From: an uncultured Phycisphaerales bacterium
GTDB lineage: Bacteria; Planctomycetota; Phycisphaerae; Phycisphaerales; UBA1924
Length of the DNA: 64,000 nt
Assembly (NCBI GenBank): GCA_937995595.1
Contig: CALKJW010000037.1
Location: 1 to 64,000, forward strand
Reading direction: 5' to 3'
Shown: positions 52,481 to 59,961 of the stretch, piece by piece
Numbering within the stretch: position 1 is the stretch's first letter
Layout: every line of letters begins with the position of its first letter
Notes under the pieces: generated by a model
What the model was told of the DNA's origin: nothing
What the model saw: the letters and a program-made list of their open reading frames with translations, nothing else
Databases searched by the model: none
Translations under genes and position numbers: made by a program

Positions 52481-53071
52481 TCAGCGGCGGCGCCGCGCGG
52501 CCAGCAGTCCGCCCAGGCCCAGCAGCGTGAGCGTGCCCGGCGCGGGTACGTTGTCCGCCGACGAGGTGAACGACGCGGTCGCGGTGTAGTTGTCGGCCGA
52601 GCCGATCTGGTTGGCGAAACTGAACGCGAACGCCTCGTTGGCCGGCGCGCCCTCCATGATCGGGCCGCCGAACACCACGCCGTAGCCGGCGAAGATGCTG
52701 GCGCCGAAGCCCAGGCCGTCGGTCAGCAGGCCGCCGGTGAACGTGATCGTCACCAGCAGGTTCCCGCCGCTGTCGCGGAATCGGATCTGACCGGGGCCGA
52801 GGTTGTAGAACGGCGGGAAGCCGGTCGGCGTGACCGTCACCGGGTCAAACTCGAAACGTGCGTCCGGGTAGTTCGGCGCCGACAGGCCCGGCGTTTCCAG
52901 CAGCAGGCCCGTGCTCGACCAGCCGCCGGTGAGCGTGGTGCCGTTGGTCAGCGTGAACAGCGGCGTCGACGGCCCGGTCGCCGGGTCGGCGAAGGTCAGT
53001 ATCGTTGCGGCGTTGGCGGATGCGGAAAGGCCCAGACCGGCCACAAAGAGAGCGCAGAGAGAACGAGACAT
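52481..53071 (-). CDS. PEP-CTERM sorting-domain protein
   Basis: 196 residues. Signal peptide to ANA-AT, a beta-rich body with many Gly/Thr/Phe, and a C-terminal VPAPGTLTLLGLGGLLAARRRR: the VPxPG motif, hydrophobic helix and basic end recognised by exosortase. It is thus exported, processed and placed on the cell surface or in exopolysaccharide. No enzyme motif. AAGGAG about 9 nt before the ATG. No exosortase gene in the window. Confidence 0.85.
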   Translation of the reverse strand: MSRSLCALFVAGLGLSASANAATILTFADPATGPSTPLFTLTNGTTLTGGWSSTGLLLETPGLSAPNYPDARFEFDPVTVTPTGFPPFYNLGPGQIRFRDSGGNLLVTITFTGGLLTDGLGFGASIFAGYGVVFGGPIMEGAPANEAFAFSFANQIGSADNYTATASFTSSADNVPAPGTLTLLGLGGLLAARRRR

Positions 53072-53238
53072 ACCGGAACACTCCTTCCGTACGTCTCTCT
53101 CACTCCCGGGTTGTACTCTCTCCCCCGCTACGGCCCTTCCGGGTCTCCAGCCCGGTCGGACGCGAACATGATAATCGACGACGTCCGAAATGCCAGCGAA
53201 TTCTGCGCAAACTCACGCGGTTTTCTCGGCCGTGGCCA

Positions 53239-53252
53239 GGATTGGCCAATCC
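53239..53252. repeat. 14-bp perfect palindrome GGATTGGCCAATCC
   Basis: Lies in the 240-nt gap between the PEP-CTERM gene and nuoI, 3' of nuoI. Could be a protein-binding site; no gene seen in the gap. Confidence 0.45.
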
Positions 53253-53284
53253 CCCCTTGCTCGTCCCAATCGGCCGATCGTGGG

Positions 53285-53303
53285 CCGGTTCAGACCGAAC
53301 CGG
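53285..53303 (-). terminator. Hairpin downstream of nuoI
   Basis: CCGGTTC (53285-53291) pairs with GAACCGG (53297-53303), loop 5 nt, 9 nt after the nuoI stop; no T run. Confidence 0.4.
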
Positions 53304-53311
53304 AATCGAAC

Positions 53312-53857
53312 TTACATCGGCTTCTTCGAGATGGTCACGTCGTACACCTTCAGGAGTTTCTCCTTGTCGAAGATCATCTCCTGCCGGCTCATGCCCACGA
53401 CGTCGTACTCGGTCGTCAGTTCGATCGCGTCCACGGGGCACGCCTCCTCGCACATTCCGCAGTAGATGCACCGGAGTTCGTCGATCTCGAACTTCTTGGG
53501 GTACTTCTCCCGGTCGTCCCACGGCGACACGTCGGCCTCGATATGGATGCAGTTCGCCGGGCACAGCGTCGGGCACATCATGCACGCCACGCACTTGACG
53601 CGCCCCTGCTCGTCCCGGTTCAGGCGGTGCACGCCGCGGAAGTTCCGCACCTCCTGCCCGCCCTTCTCCACCGGCAGGTGCTCGCGCCGGACCTCGGGAT
53701 ACTGCATCGTGCGGCTCGTCGAGCCTTGGCCGAACGACGTCACAAAGTGCCGGAGCGTTGTCCCAAAGCCCCGGAAGATCTCGGGCAGGTACGCCGCCTC
53801 CCACGCGGTCATCTTCGGGCCCGGAACAACGTAGACGTCCTGCTCGCGGATGGTCAT
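53312..53857 (-). CDS. nuoI: NADH-quinone oxidoreductase subunit I
   Basis: 181 residues. Complex I subunit with two 4Fe-4S clusters: C89-x2-C92-x2-C95-x3-C99 (CVACMMCPTLC) and C130-x2-C133-x2-C136-x3-C140 (CIYCGMCEEAC). YPEVRREHLPVEKGGQEVRNFRGVHRLNRDE is the family N-terminal part. Stands alone, 16 kb from nuoD. TATACT ends 7 nt before the ATG and no Shine-Dalgarno is present, so the mRNA is probably leaderless. Confidence 0.95.
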   Translation of the reverse strand: MTIREQDVYVVPGPKMTAWEAAYLPEIFRGFGTTLRHFVTSFGQGSTSRTMQYPEVRREHLPVEKGGQEVRNFRGVHRLNRDEQGRVKCVACMMCPTLCPANCIHIEADVSPWDDREKYPKKFEIDELRCIYCGMCEEACPVDAIELTTEYDVVGMSRQEMIFDKEKLLKVYDVTISKKPM

Positions 53858-53864
53858 AGCCGCC

Positions 53865-53894
53865 AGTATACGGAGCCTGCCGCGGCCGTATACT
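53865..53894. promoter_or_regulatory. Divergent leaderless promoters within a 9-bp inverted repeat
   Basis: AGTATACGG (53865-53873) and CCGTATACT (53886-53894) are perfect inverted copies. Each contains TATACT reading toward a start codon, 7 nt before nuoI (minus) and 6 nt before the gene at 53901 (plus). The two -10 boxes face outward in a 43-bp intergenic region. Confidence 0.6.
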
Positions 53895-53900
53895 CCCGCC

Positions 53901-54761
53901 ATGGGACACGCGCGCCGACAGCAACCGCTGTACGAAGTCCTGTCCACGTCGTCGCGGCGTCCGGGGTTCCCGCGCCCCGTTCCCATCCGCCCCGCCGCGC
54001 CCGCCGCCGGCGCGGACAAGACACACGCGGAACCGAAGCCCGAGCCCGAACCCGCACCCGAAGCACGGTCGCCCGCGCCCGAGGTCAAGGTTCTCAACCG
54101 CGAACCGTTCCGTCGAACACACGCGCCCGCCGCGGCGGCCGAACCGGCCGAACTCGCGCCGGCCGAATCGCCCGCGTCGGATGGCGCGCTCCGGCTGCCC
54201 GCGAGCACGATGCTCATCCTGCTCGCGGTGCTCATCGGCGTCGTCGCGGTCGCGTGGGCCATCGCCTACCGCATGGGCGTACAGGCCGAGGCGGCCAAGA
54301 AGAGCGAGCAGTTCCCCTCCGCGCCGGGCGCGGGGCTGGTCACCGGTCCAGAGTCCGGAAACCCGCCCATCCAGCCTCCCCCGCCGCAGCCCAAGCCCCA
54401 GCCCCCCGTTCCGCAGCCCCCGGCCGGCGCCGCCGATCCGACCCAGGACCCGAGGATCCCCGGGTACAACTACCTCTACCTTGGCACGCTGATCGAGCGC
54501 GACGCCGCGGCGGGCGTGGCCTTTCTGACGCAGAACGGCGTTCCCGCGTTCTACGTGGTTGATCGGGCCAAAGCAGGCGGGAACAATCGGCCCTGCCGGG
54601 TCTACGCCGCTCAGGGCATCCCGTCGGACCGCTACCGCGAGATGCAGCGCGAGCGGGACGAACTGGTGCGCAAGGTGGAGGAGATCGGCCGCAGGTGGCA
54701 GCGGGAACAGAAGGGCGCGAGCGACTTCCGCCAGCCCTACTGGACGTTGCACAAGGGTTAG
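53901..54761 (+). CDS. Single-pass membrane protein with proline-rich linkers, unknown function
   Basis: 286 residues. An N-terminal cytoplasmic part rich in Pro/Ala/Glu (residues 1-95), one membrane helix (about 99-122, STMLILLAVLIGVVAVAWAIAY), a Pro/Gln-rich linker (about 150-175), and a C-terminal domain (PGYNYLYLGTLIERDAAAGVAFLTQNGVPAFYVVD, then a coiled-coil-like YREMQRERDELVRKVEEIGRRW). The latter has the beta-alpha-beta look of SPOR-like domains but I cannot assign it. Leaderless start with TATACT 6 nt upstream. Followed 50 nt later by the small basic protein gene. Confidence 0.6.
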   Translation: MGHARRQQPLYEVLSTSSRRPGFPRPVPIRPAAPAAGADKTHAEPKPEPEPAPEARSPAPEVKVLNREPFRRTHAPAAAAEPAELAPAESPASDGALRLPASTMLILLAVLIGVVAVAWAIAYRMGVQAEAAKKSEQFPSAPGAGLVTGPESGNPPIQPPPPQPKPQPPVPQPPAGAADPTQDPRIPGYNYLYLGTLIERDAAAGVAFLTQNGVPAFYVVDRAKAGGNNRPCRVYAAQGIPSDRYREMQRERDELVRKVEEIGRRWQREQKGASDFRQPYWTLHKG

Positions 54762-54811
54762 CGTTCCGGGCCGGCGATCGGCCTTTCACCCAACCGACGG
54801 GAGTCAGACCG

Positions 54812-54976
54812 ATGAGCCTCGACCGTTCGCTCAAGACCAAGGGCAGCCTGACCGGCGTCCGCAGCGTGCTCACCCGCGCCGAGCGCATCAGCAAGATGCA
54901 GGCGGACAAGAAGTTCGACCCCAAGAAGGACAAGGTTCTGGGCATCCCCAAGACCCGCGTCTCCAAGGCCGGTTGA
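54812..54976 (+). CDS. Small basic protein of PVC bacteria
   Basis: 54 residues, strongly basic. MSLDRSLKTKGSLTGVRSVLTRAERIS and VLGIPKTRVSK match the conserved small basic protein that I know from Planctomycetes, Verrucomicrobia and Chlamydiae. Role unknown; the composition suggests RNA or ribosome binding. GGGAG about 9-13 nt before the ATG. A good lineage marker. Confidence 0.85.
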   Translation: MSLDRSLKTKGSLTGVRSVLTRAERISKMQADKKFDPKKDKVLGIPKTRVSKAG

Positions 54977-55074
54977 TCGTCGCCCGAACCGCCGCCCGTC
55001 GCAGCGTGCCGCGGACCACCGATTCTCACGTCATCTGTTCCGCGCGGCCGTGCGCCGGCGCGGGCCGCTGCGGG

Positions 55075-55080
55075 TATGCT
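55075..55080 (+). promoter_or_regulatory. TATGCT -10 box for aminotransferase gene
   Basis: Predicts a short leader of about 11 nt that contains the GGAG before the ATG at 55098. Confidence 0.35.
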
Positions 55081-55097
55081 CGCACCGGAGATCCGAC

Positions 55098-56297
55098 ATG
55101 GACATCGACCGGCTGATCGCCGACCGCGCCAAGCGCATCGACGCCTCGGGCATCCGGCGCGTGTTCGACCTGGGCGCGCGCCTCAAGGACCCGATCAACC
55201 TCTCCATCGGCCAGCCCGACTTCCCCGTGCCCGAGCCGATCAAGCAGGCGGCGATCGACGCCATCCGGAACAACCAGAACGGCTACACCCAGACCCAGGG
55301 CATCGCGTCCCTCCGCCAGCGCATCGTCGAGCATCTCAAGGCCGACGTGAACTGGGACGTCGACCCGCGCCCGCTTGCATCGGCGGACGCGTCCAAGCCC
55401 GGCGTGATGGTCACCTCCGGCACGTCGGGCGCGCTGATGCTCGCCTTCCAGGTGCTGCTCGACCCCGGCGACGAGGCGATCATCCCCGACCCGTACTTCG
55501 TGATGTACCCGCACGTCTGCACGATGGTCGGCGCCAGGCCCGTGCTGTGCGACACGTACCCCGACTTCCGAATGACCGCGGAGCGGGTCGAGCGGCTCAT
55601 CACGCCGCGCACCAAACTGGTGCTGCTTAACAGCCCGAGCAACCCCGCCGGCGTGGTGGCGAGCAACCGCGACTGCCGCGAACTGCTCGAACTCTGCCGC
55701 GCCAGGAACGTGCTGCTGATCTCCGACGAGATCTACGACACGTTCACCTACGCCGACGCGCGCGAGCCGTCGCCGCTGGGCGCCGGCGCGCCGCGCTGCC
55801 CGAGCCCGGCGCGCTTCCCCGGCGCGGCGGACGACGTCTTGCTCATCCGCGGCTTCGGCAAGACCTACGGCGTGACGGGCTGGCGTCTCGGCTACGCCGC
55901 GGGACCGCGCCGGATCATCGAGGAGATCAGCAAACTCCAGCAGTACACGTTCGTGTGCGCGCCGTCGGCGCTGCAGCACGGCGCGGTCGCGTGCTTCGAC
56001 GTGGACATGTCCGCGCAGATCGCCGACTACCAGAAGCGCCGCGACACGGTCGTCTCGCGCCTGTCGAAGGTGACCGAGGTCACGGTCCCCGGCGGCGCGT
56101 TCTACGCGTTCGTGAAAGTCCCCGAGCGTCTGGGCCTCACCGCCGGCGCGTTCATCGACAGGTGCCTGGAGCGGGGCCTGCTGGTCATCCCCGGCAACGT
56201 CTTCTCGAAGCGCGACACGCACTTCCGCCTGTCGTACGCCACCGACACCCGCTCGCTGGAGCGCGGGCTGGCCGTGCTCGAGGACCTGATGCGCTGA
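55098..56297 (+). CDS. Class I/II pyridoxal-phosphate aminotransferase
   Basis: 399 residues, fold type I. INLSIGQPDFPVPEPIKQAAIDAI, YTQTQGIASLRQRI, SGTSGALMLAFQVLLDPGDEAIIPDPYFVMYP, LNSPSNPAGVV, ISDEIYDTFTY, and GFGKTYGVTGWRLGY with the PLP-binding Lys are all present. Aspartate or aromatic amino acids are typical donors in this subgroup; the exact substrate is open. GGAG 8 nt before the ATG. It contains a ~20-residue Pro/Ala-rich insert (SPLGAGAPRCPSPARFPGAAD) before the strand preceding the Lys. Confidence 0.9.
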   Translation: MDIDRLIADRAKRIDASGIRRVFDLGARLKDPINLSIGQPDFPVPEPIKQAAIDAIRNNQNGYTQTQGIASLRQRIVEHLKADVNWDVDPRPLASADASKPGVMVTSGTSGALMLAFQVLLDPGDEAIIPDPYFVMYPHVCTMVGARPVLCDTYPDFRMTAERVERLITPRTKLVLLNSPSNPAGVVASNRDCRELLELCRARNVLLISDEIYDTFTYADAREPSPLGAGAPRCPSPARFPGAADDVLLIRGFGKTYGVTGWRLGYAAGPRRIIEEISKLQQYTFVCAPSALQHGAVACFDVDMSAQIADYQKRRDTVVSRLSKVTEVTVPGGAFYAFVKVPERLGLTAGAFIDRCLERGLLVIPGNVFSKRDTHFRLSYATDTRSLERGLAVLEDLMR

Positions 56298-56320
56298 CCG
56301 GCCGGGGCGCCGCGCCGCGA

Positions 56321-56326
56321 TAGACA
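56321..56326 (+). promoter_or_regulatory. TAGACA -10-like box, leaderless spacing (6 nt)
   Basis: Ends 6 nt before the ATG at 56333; the last base departs from TAnnnT. Confidence 0.3.
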
Positions 56327-56332
56327 GCGTTT

Positions 56333-57121
56333 ATGCGCACGACCATCGCCATCACTTCCGTGATCGCCCTGCTGGCGCCCGCGCGGCCGGCCCCGCCGTC
56401 GATCAGGGACTTCCGGCCCTCGGCGCACGGCTTTGCCTTCGCCAACTCGTTCACGGGCTCGCCCCTGCCGGGCGCGCTCGGCGGCCTTCTGGCCGCCGCG
56501 GCGGGCGCGCCGTCGAAGTTCGGCCTCTGCGGCGGCATGTCGTTCGTCGCCGCGGATTTCTACCTCGCCGGGCGCGCGGTGCCGACGGCCGGCGCCGCCC
56601 CGAGGCGCGGCCAGCCGCTGTACGAGTACATCTACGCGCGGCAGGTCGATTCGCTGGGGCCGGGCGTCGAACTGGCCGCGAAGTTCTCGCGCTGGATGGA
56701 CGCACCCGACCAGGGGCCGGTGAGCGCGGGGGCGTTCACGCTCGGCGCGCTGCCGCCGATGCTGGAGCGGCTGGCACGCGGCGAGCCGGTGGTGCTGGGG
56801 CTGGTGCTGACCGACTCGTCGCGCTCGCGTGTGCCGTGGAACAACCACCAGGTGCTGGCGTGCGAGGGCGCGCTGGAGGACGAATCGTCGCGCGGCGTGA
56901 CGCGCTGCACGCTGCGGATCTACGACCCCAACTACCCGCGCGCCGACGGCGCGTCGGTGCGCATCGACCTGCGCGCCTTCGGCTTGTCGCGCGTCGGGCA
57001 CGACCTCGCGCCCGTGCTGGGCGCGCAGGCCGTGCGCGAGGTGCCGGGGTTCCGCCCCACGCGCGTCCGCGGCGTGTTCGACATGCCCTACGAGCCGCGC
57101 ACGCCGCCCGACGGTCTGTGA
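56333..57121 (+). CDS. Putative secreted papain-like cysteine peptidase
   Basis: 262 residues. A short signal peptide (to about residue 20), then FRPSAHGFAFANSF and GLCGGMSFVAADFY with Cys66, NNHQVLACEG with His172, and LRIYDPNYPRADG with Asp198. The order Cys-His-Asp/Asn and the CGG-MSF helix start look like papain/C39-type peptidases, but I do not recognise a named family. Secretion with a free nucleophile Cys would suit a peptidase or transglutaminase-like enzyme. No Shine-Dalgarno; a TAGACA lies 6 nt before the ATG. Convergent with the TauE/SafE gene. Confidence 0.5.
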   Translation: MRTTIAITSVIALLAPARPAPPSIRDFRPSAHGFAFANSFTGSPLPGALGGLLAAAAGAPSKFGLCGGMSFVAADFYLAGRAVPTAGAAPRRGQPLYEYIYARQVDSLGPGVELAAKFSRWMDAPDQGPVSAGAFTLGALPPMLERLARGEPVVLGLVLTDSSRSRVPWNNHQVLACEGALEDESSRGVTRCTLRIYDPNYPRADGASVRIDLRAFGLSRVGHDLAPVLGAQAVREVPGFRPTRVRGVFDMPYEPRTPPDGL

Positions 57122-57127
57122 CCCGCG

Positions 57128-57925
57128 TCAACCCAGCAGGCCCGCGAGGCGCGCCGCCGCGACCAGCAGCAGGAGGGTCACCACGGCGCGCACCGCCGCG
57201 GTCGGCAGGTAGTGCGTGAGGTTGGCGCCGATCGCGCCGCCGACCATCGCCGTGGGCGCCATGGCCAGCGCGAGCAGCGCGGCGTCCTGCCAGTCCTCGC
57301 CGTGGGTCGAGAGCGTGAACATCTTGAGCCCCGCGCCGATCAGCGCGGTCACGCAGATCACCGCGCTGCTGGTCGCGATGGCCTGCTTGAGCCGCACGCG
57401 GCAGAGCATCTGCAGCGCGGGCACGAGCATGACGCCGCCGCCCAGACCCAGCACGCCGCCTACAAAGCCCGTCATGCCGCCCGCCACGAGCAGGCGCGGG
57501 CGCGTGGCCCGCTCGCCGGAGGAGTCGACCGGCCGGTTCACCAGCAGGCGCCAGATGTTGAACGCGCAGTAGATGCACAGGAACGCCGCGAGCGACACGC
57601 GGAGCACGTCGCCGCGCACGAGGTTGCCGGTCAGCACGCCGACGACCATGAAGATGATCGTTGTCACAAGCAACTCGGGGAGCAGTTCCCTGCGGACCGC
57701 GCCGCGCCGGTAGTGCCGGACCGCCGCGGGGAACGAGACGGCGACGTTCACCGTCATCGCCGCGGCCATGTACATGTGGTGGGTCGAGTCGGACTTTTCG
57801 CCAAAGACCAGGTGCAGGCCGGGCAGCATCACCATCGAGCCGCCGATGCCCGCCAGCCCGCCGAGCACGCCCGCCACCAACCCGATCAGGACGGCATCAA
57901 GGAGTTGGATGGCGGTCAGTTCCAT
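57128..57925 (-). CDS. TauE/SafE family membrane transporter
   Basis: 265 residues with about eight membrane helices in two repeats (LIGLVAGVLGGLAGIGGSMVMLP and AGGMTGFVGGVLGLGGGVMLVP, each with the family GxGGG-type motif). The family exports sulfite, sulfoacetate or other organic anions. Substrate not predictable; no linked taurine or sulfite genes, though cysC is in the window. Length typical. A TACCGT about 20 nt before the ATG could be its -10. Confidence 0.88.
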   Translation of the reverse strand: MELTAIQLLDAVLIGLVAGVLGGLAGIGGSMVMLPGLHLVFGEKSDSTHHMYMAAAMTVNVAVSFPAAVRHYRRGAVRRELLPELLVTTIIFMVVGVLTGNLVRGDVLRVSLAAFLCIYCAFNIWRLLVNRPVDSSGERATRPRLLVAGGMTGFVGGVLGLGGGVMLVPALQMLCRVRLKQAIATSSAVICVTALIGAGLKMFTLSTHGEDWQDAALLALAMAPTAMVGGAIGANLTHYLPTAAVRAVVTLLLLVAAARLAGLLG

Positions 57926-58329
57926 GGTCGGCGCGACGAGCAGACGGTATCGACCCTCCGGCGGGTGGGTGCCAAGGGGGACCCACTGTTTGTGGTTCTC
58001 GGACGTGTCCTGGTAGCCAGAATCGGGGGTTCCTGATCACACATCCCACCCAGACTGCACAGGGAATCCACCAGACGCTGGCGAAACCGCGGCCGATGGG
58101 CGTTCATGGGGTAGGCTGATTGACAGTTCGGCCAGATTTTTTCAAGTTTCCAAGAGCGGATGGCTTCAAATCCTCGCCGGGTGCTGATGGTCGCCGTGGC
58201 GGCCGCCCACCAGCAACCCCCTTCGGAGCGGCGACTGCCGGCCCGACAACGGCCCCCCCTCCCCCCTCTCCCCCTCGCCTTCGCCCCGCCTTTCTCGCCC
58301 CGCTCGCATTGAAGATCGGACGGCCCGCC
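57926..58329. other. 404-nt gap between TauE/SafE gene and 3D-domain gene
   Basis: No convincing gene. TAGGCT at 58112-58117 is a possible plus-strand -10 box, giving a leader of about 200 nt. An open frame from TTG 58120 has poor third-position GC until the TTG at 58330 and looks noncoding. C/T-rich low complexity at about 58245-58285. Confidence 0.4.
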
Positions 58330-59031
58330 TTGACCAACCAAGATCAGACTATCGCTCCGCCACGTCGCGGCGTTTCGATCACCACCATCAACCGGTGCGG
58401 GGCGGTCGCGCTGCTGTGCGCCCTGTCGGCCCTGTCGGCGATCGTCACCAAGGAGGCGATGAGCCGGCACGAAGTCCCGCCGCTGGCGGCGGTGAGCGAG
58501 ATCGGCGGCACGGTGCGCCCCGCGGCGTTTGTGACCGAGTACGACCTGCCCGCGCCCGATCCGCTCGCGGCAGCGCCCGAGCCGGCGCCCGCCGCGGAGT
58601 CGGACTCGCTGCCCGCGAACGCGATCGCCGATCCGACGATCCGGTTCTTCAACGGCCGCCCGGTGCGCCCGGCGCGGACGATGCGCATGGAAGTCACCGG
58701 CTACTCGCCCGATGCCCGCTCGTGCGGCAAGTGGGCCGATGGCAAGACCTGCTCGATGCACAGCGTTTGGACGAACGCCTCGAAACTCGTCGCCGCGGAC
58801 ACGCGGCTGCTGCCGCTGGGGTCGATGGTCTCGGTGCCGGGGTACCACGACGGGGAGATCGTCCCCGTGCTCGACCGCGGCGGGGCGATCAAGGGCAAGC
58901 GGCTGGACCTGCTGTACCCGACGCACAAGCAGGCGCGGCAGTGGGGCCGGCAGTTTGTGGACGTGGTGATCTGGGAGTACGCCGACGAACAGCCGGCGTG
59001 CGACTTCCGCGCGATCCGCGATTCGCGGTGA
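58330..59031 (+). CDS. 3D-domain (RlpA/MltA-like double-psi barrel) membrane-anchored protein
   Basis: 233 residues from TTG 58330, a start chosen because codon bias turns coding there; TTG 58120 would add 70 low-quality residues. One N-terminal membrane helix (CGAVALLCALSALSAIV), an Ala/Pro linker, then a 3D domain: MEVTGYSPDARSCGKWADGKT, DTRLLPLGSMVSVPGY, VLDRGGAIKGKRLDLLYPTHKQARQWGRQFVDVVIWEY, with the conserved Asp of DRGG and RLDL. In MltA and Rpf-like proteins this domain acts on murein or glycan strands. It is likely exported with a catalytic role in the periplasm. Confidence 0.78.
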   Translation: MTNQDQTIAPPRRGVSITTINRCGAVALLCALSALSAIVTKEAMSRHEVPPLAAVSEIGGTVRPAAFVTEYDLPAPDPLAAAPEPAPAAESDSLPANAIADPTIRFFNGRPVRPARTMRMEVTGYSPDARSCGKWADGKTCSMHSVWTNASKLVAADTRLLPLGSMVSVPGYHDGEIVPVLDRGGAIKGKRLDLLYPTHKQARQWGRQFVDVVIWEYADEQPACDFRAIRDSR

Positions 59032-59049
59032 GCGAACCGGACGGTCCGG

Positions 59050-59074
59050 GACACACCGCAGAGGCACAGAGAAC
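59050..59074 (+). repeat. Solo sequence similar to GxxExxY cassette ends
   Basis: CGCAGAGGCACAGAG in the gap between convergent genes resembles the core of the cassette end at 32097-32114 (CACAGAGGCACACGGAG). It may be a relic of the same repeat family. Confidence 0.35.
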
Positions 59075-59214
59075 GCCGCGAACCCAGAACGGACGAACGG
59101 TCGTTCCGACGAAGGGCGGTCGCTGTGCTCATTCTGTCCCGGTGATTGCTGCCACCCCGCGGTGAAGCCTGTCCGAGCGCCCCTCGCGGCGCGCGTTTTG
59201 ATTGCGAGGGCGAC

Positions 59215-59958
59215 TCACACCCTCGCCCGCGCTTCGGCGAGCAGCACCGCGGCGCGGTCGATGCACGCGAGGGCCTCGGCCTCCACTTCGTCGGCCGCGG
59301 CGGACCACGCGCGGTTGATGGCGCGTTCGGCCACGGCGAAGGCGTCCATGAGGCGCGCGTAGCCGCCCAGACCGAGGCGCGCGGTCAGTTGCGGGCGCGC
59401 GTTGAGGAACGCCTCGACGTGCGTCTGCTGCATGTGTCCGATGTCGGCGACGATCGCCGCGAGTCGGTCGCGCTGGCCGGGCGTGGCGTGGAGTTTGCCG
59501 CGGAGGGTGTCGAGGTCGGCGCGCATGGCGTCGAGCAGTTCGGCGGGGCCGAGTTTCGCGGCCGCGCCGGAGGGGCGCGGGCCGTGCGTTGACGACGCCG
59601 CGGCGAGCGCCTTGGCGCGCATCGAGCGCACCAGCGCCGCGCCGCCGGCAAGGCCCGCGCAGCCGAGGACGAACAGCCACCACTCGGGCCAGCGGGCAAG
59701 CGAGAACTCCTTGACCTTGACGCGCTGCACGTTCGCCGCGCGCAGCGTGGCGAGCAGTTCGGCGGTGAGCGTGTCGCCCTTTCTGGCGATGGGTCTGGGC
59801 GCGCGCGGGTCCGTGGAGGCGTTGCCCGCGGGCGCGTTGAGCGTGAGCCCGACGAGGGAGGAATCGGCCAGCGACAGCGGCGGCAGGTACGCCGTGACCG
59901 CGCCGATCACGCCCACGCACATCGAGACCGCGATGATCAGGAACGCGACGAGTTTCAT
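59215..59958 (-). CDS. Membrane protein of unknown function linked to OPT transporter
   Basis: 247 residues. Helix 1 (MKLVAFLIIAVSMCVGVIGAVTAYLPP), a periplasmic loop (about 27-90), helix 2 (about 92-110, EWWLFVLGCAGLAGGAALV) and a cytoplasmic helical C-terminal domain (about 120-247) rich in Ala/Arg/Leu. Three nt after the OPT stop and on the same strand, so the two are cotranscribed and it may be an accessory subunit. No named family recognised. Confidence 0.6.
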   Translation of the reverse strand: MKLVAFLIIAVSMCVGVIGAVTAYLPPLSLADSSLVGLTLNAPAGNASTDPRAPRPIARKGDTLTAELLATLRAANVQRVKVKEFSLARWPEWWLFVLGCAGLAGGAALVRSMRAKALAAASSTHGPRPSGAAAKLGPAELLDAMRADLDTLRGKLHATPGQRDRLAAIVADIGHMQQTHVEAFLNARPQLTARLGLGGYARLMDAFAVAERAINRAWSAAADEVEAEALACIDRAAVLLAEARARV

Positions 59959-59961
59959 GCT

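Noticed and set aside
53072-53311. A gene in the gap between the PEP-CTERM gene and nuoI
   Set aside because: Only short frames with no coding bias; the stretch has palindromes and hairpins instead.
58120-58329. N-terminal extension of the 3D-domain gene from TTG 58120
   Set aside because: Codons there have poor third-position GC (TTT, GTT, CCA, AGA) and the sequence is low complexity; coding bias begins at 58330.
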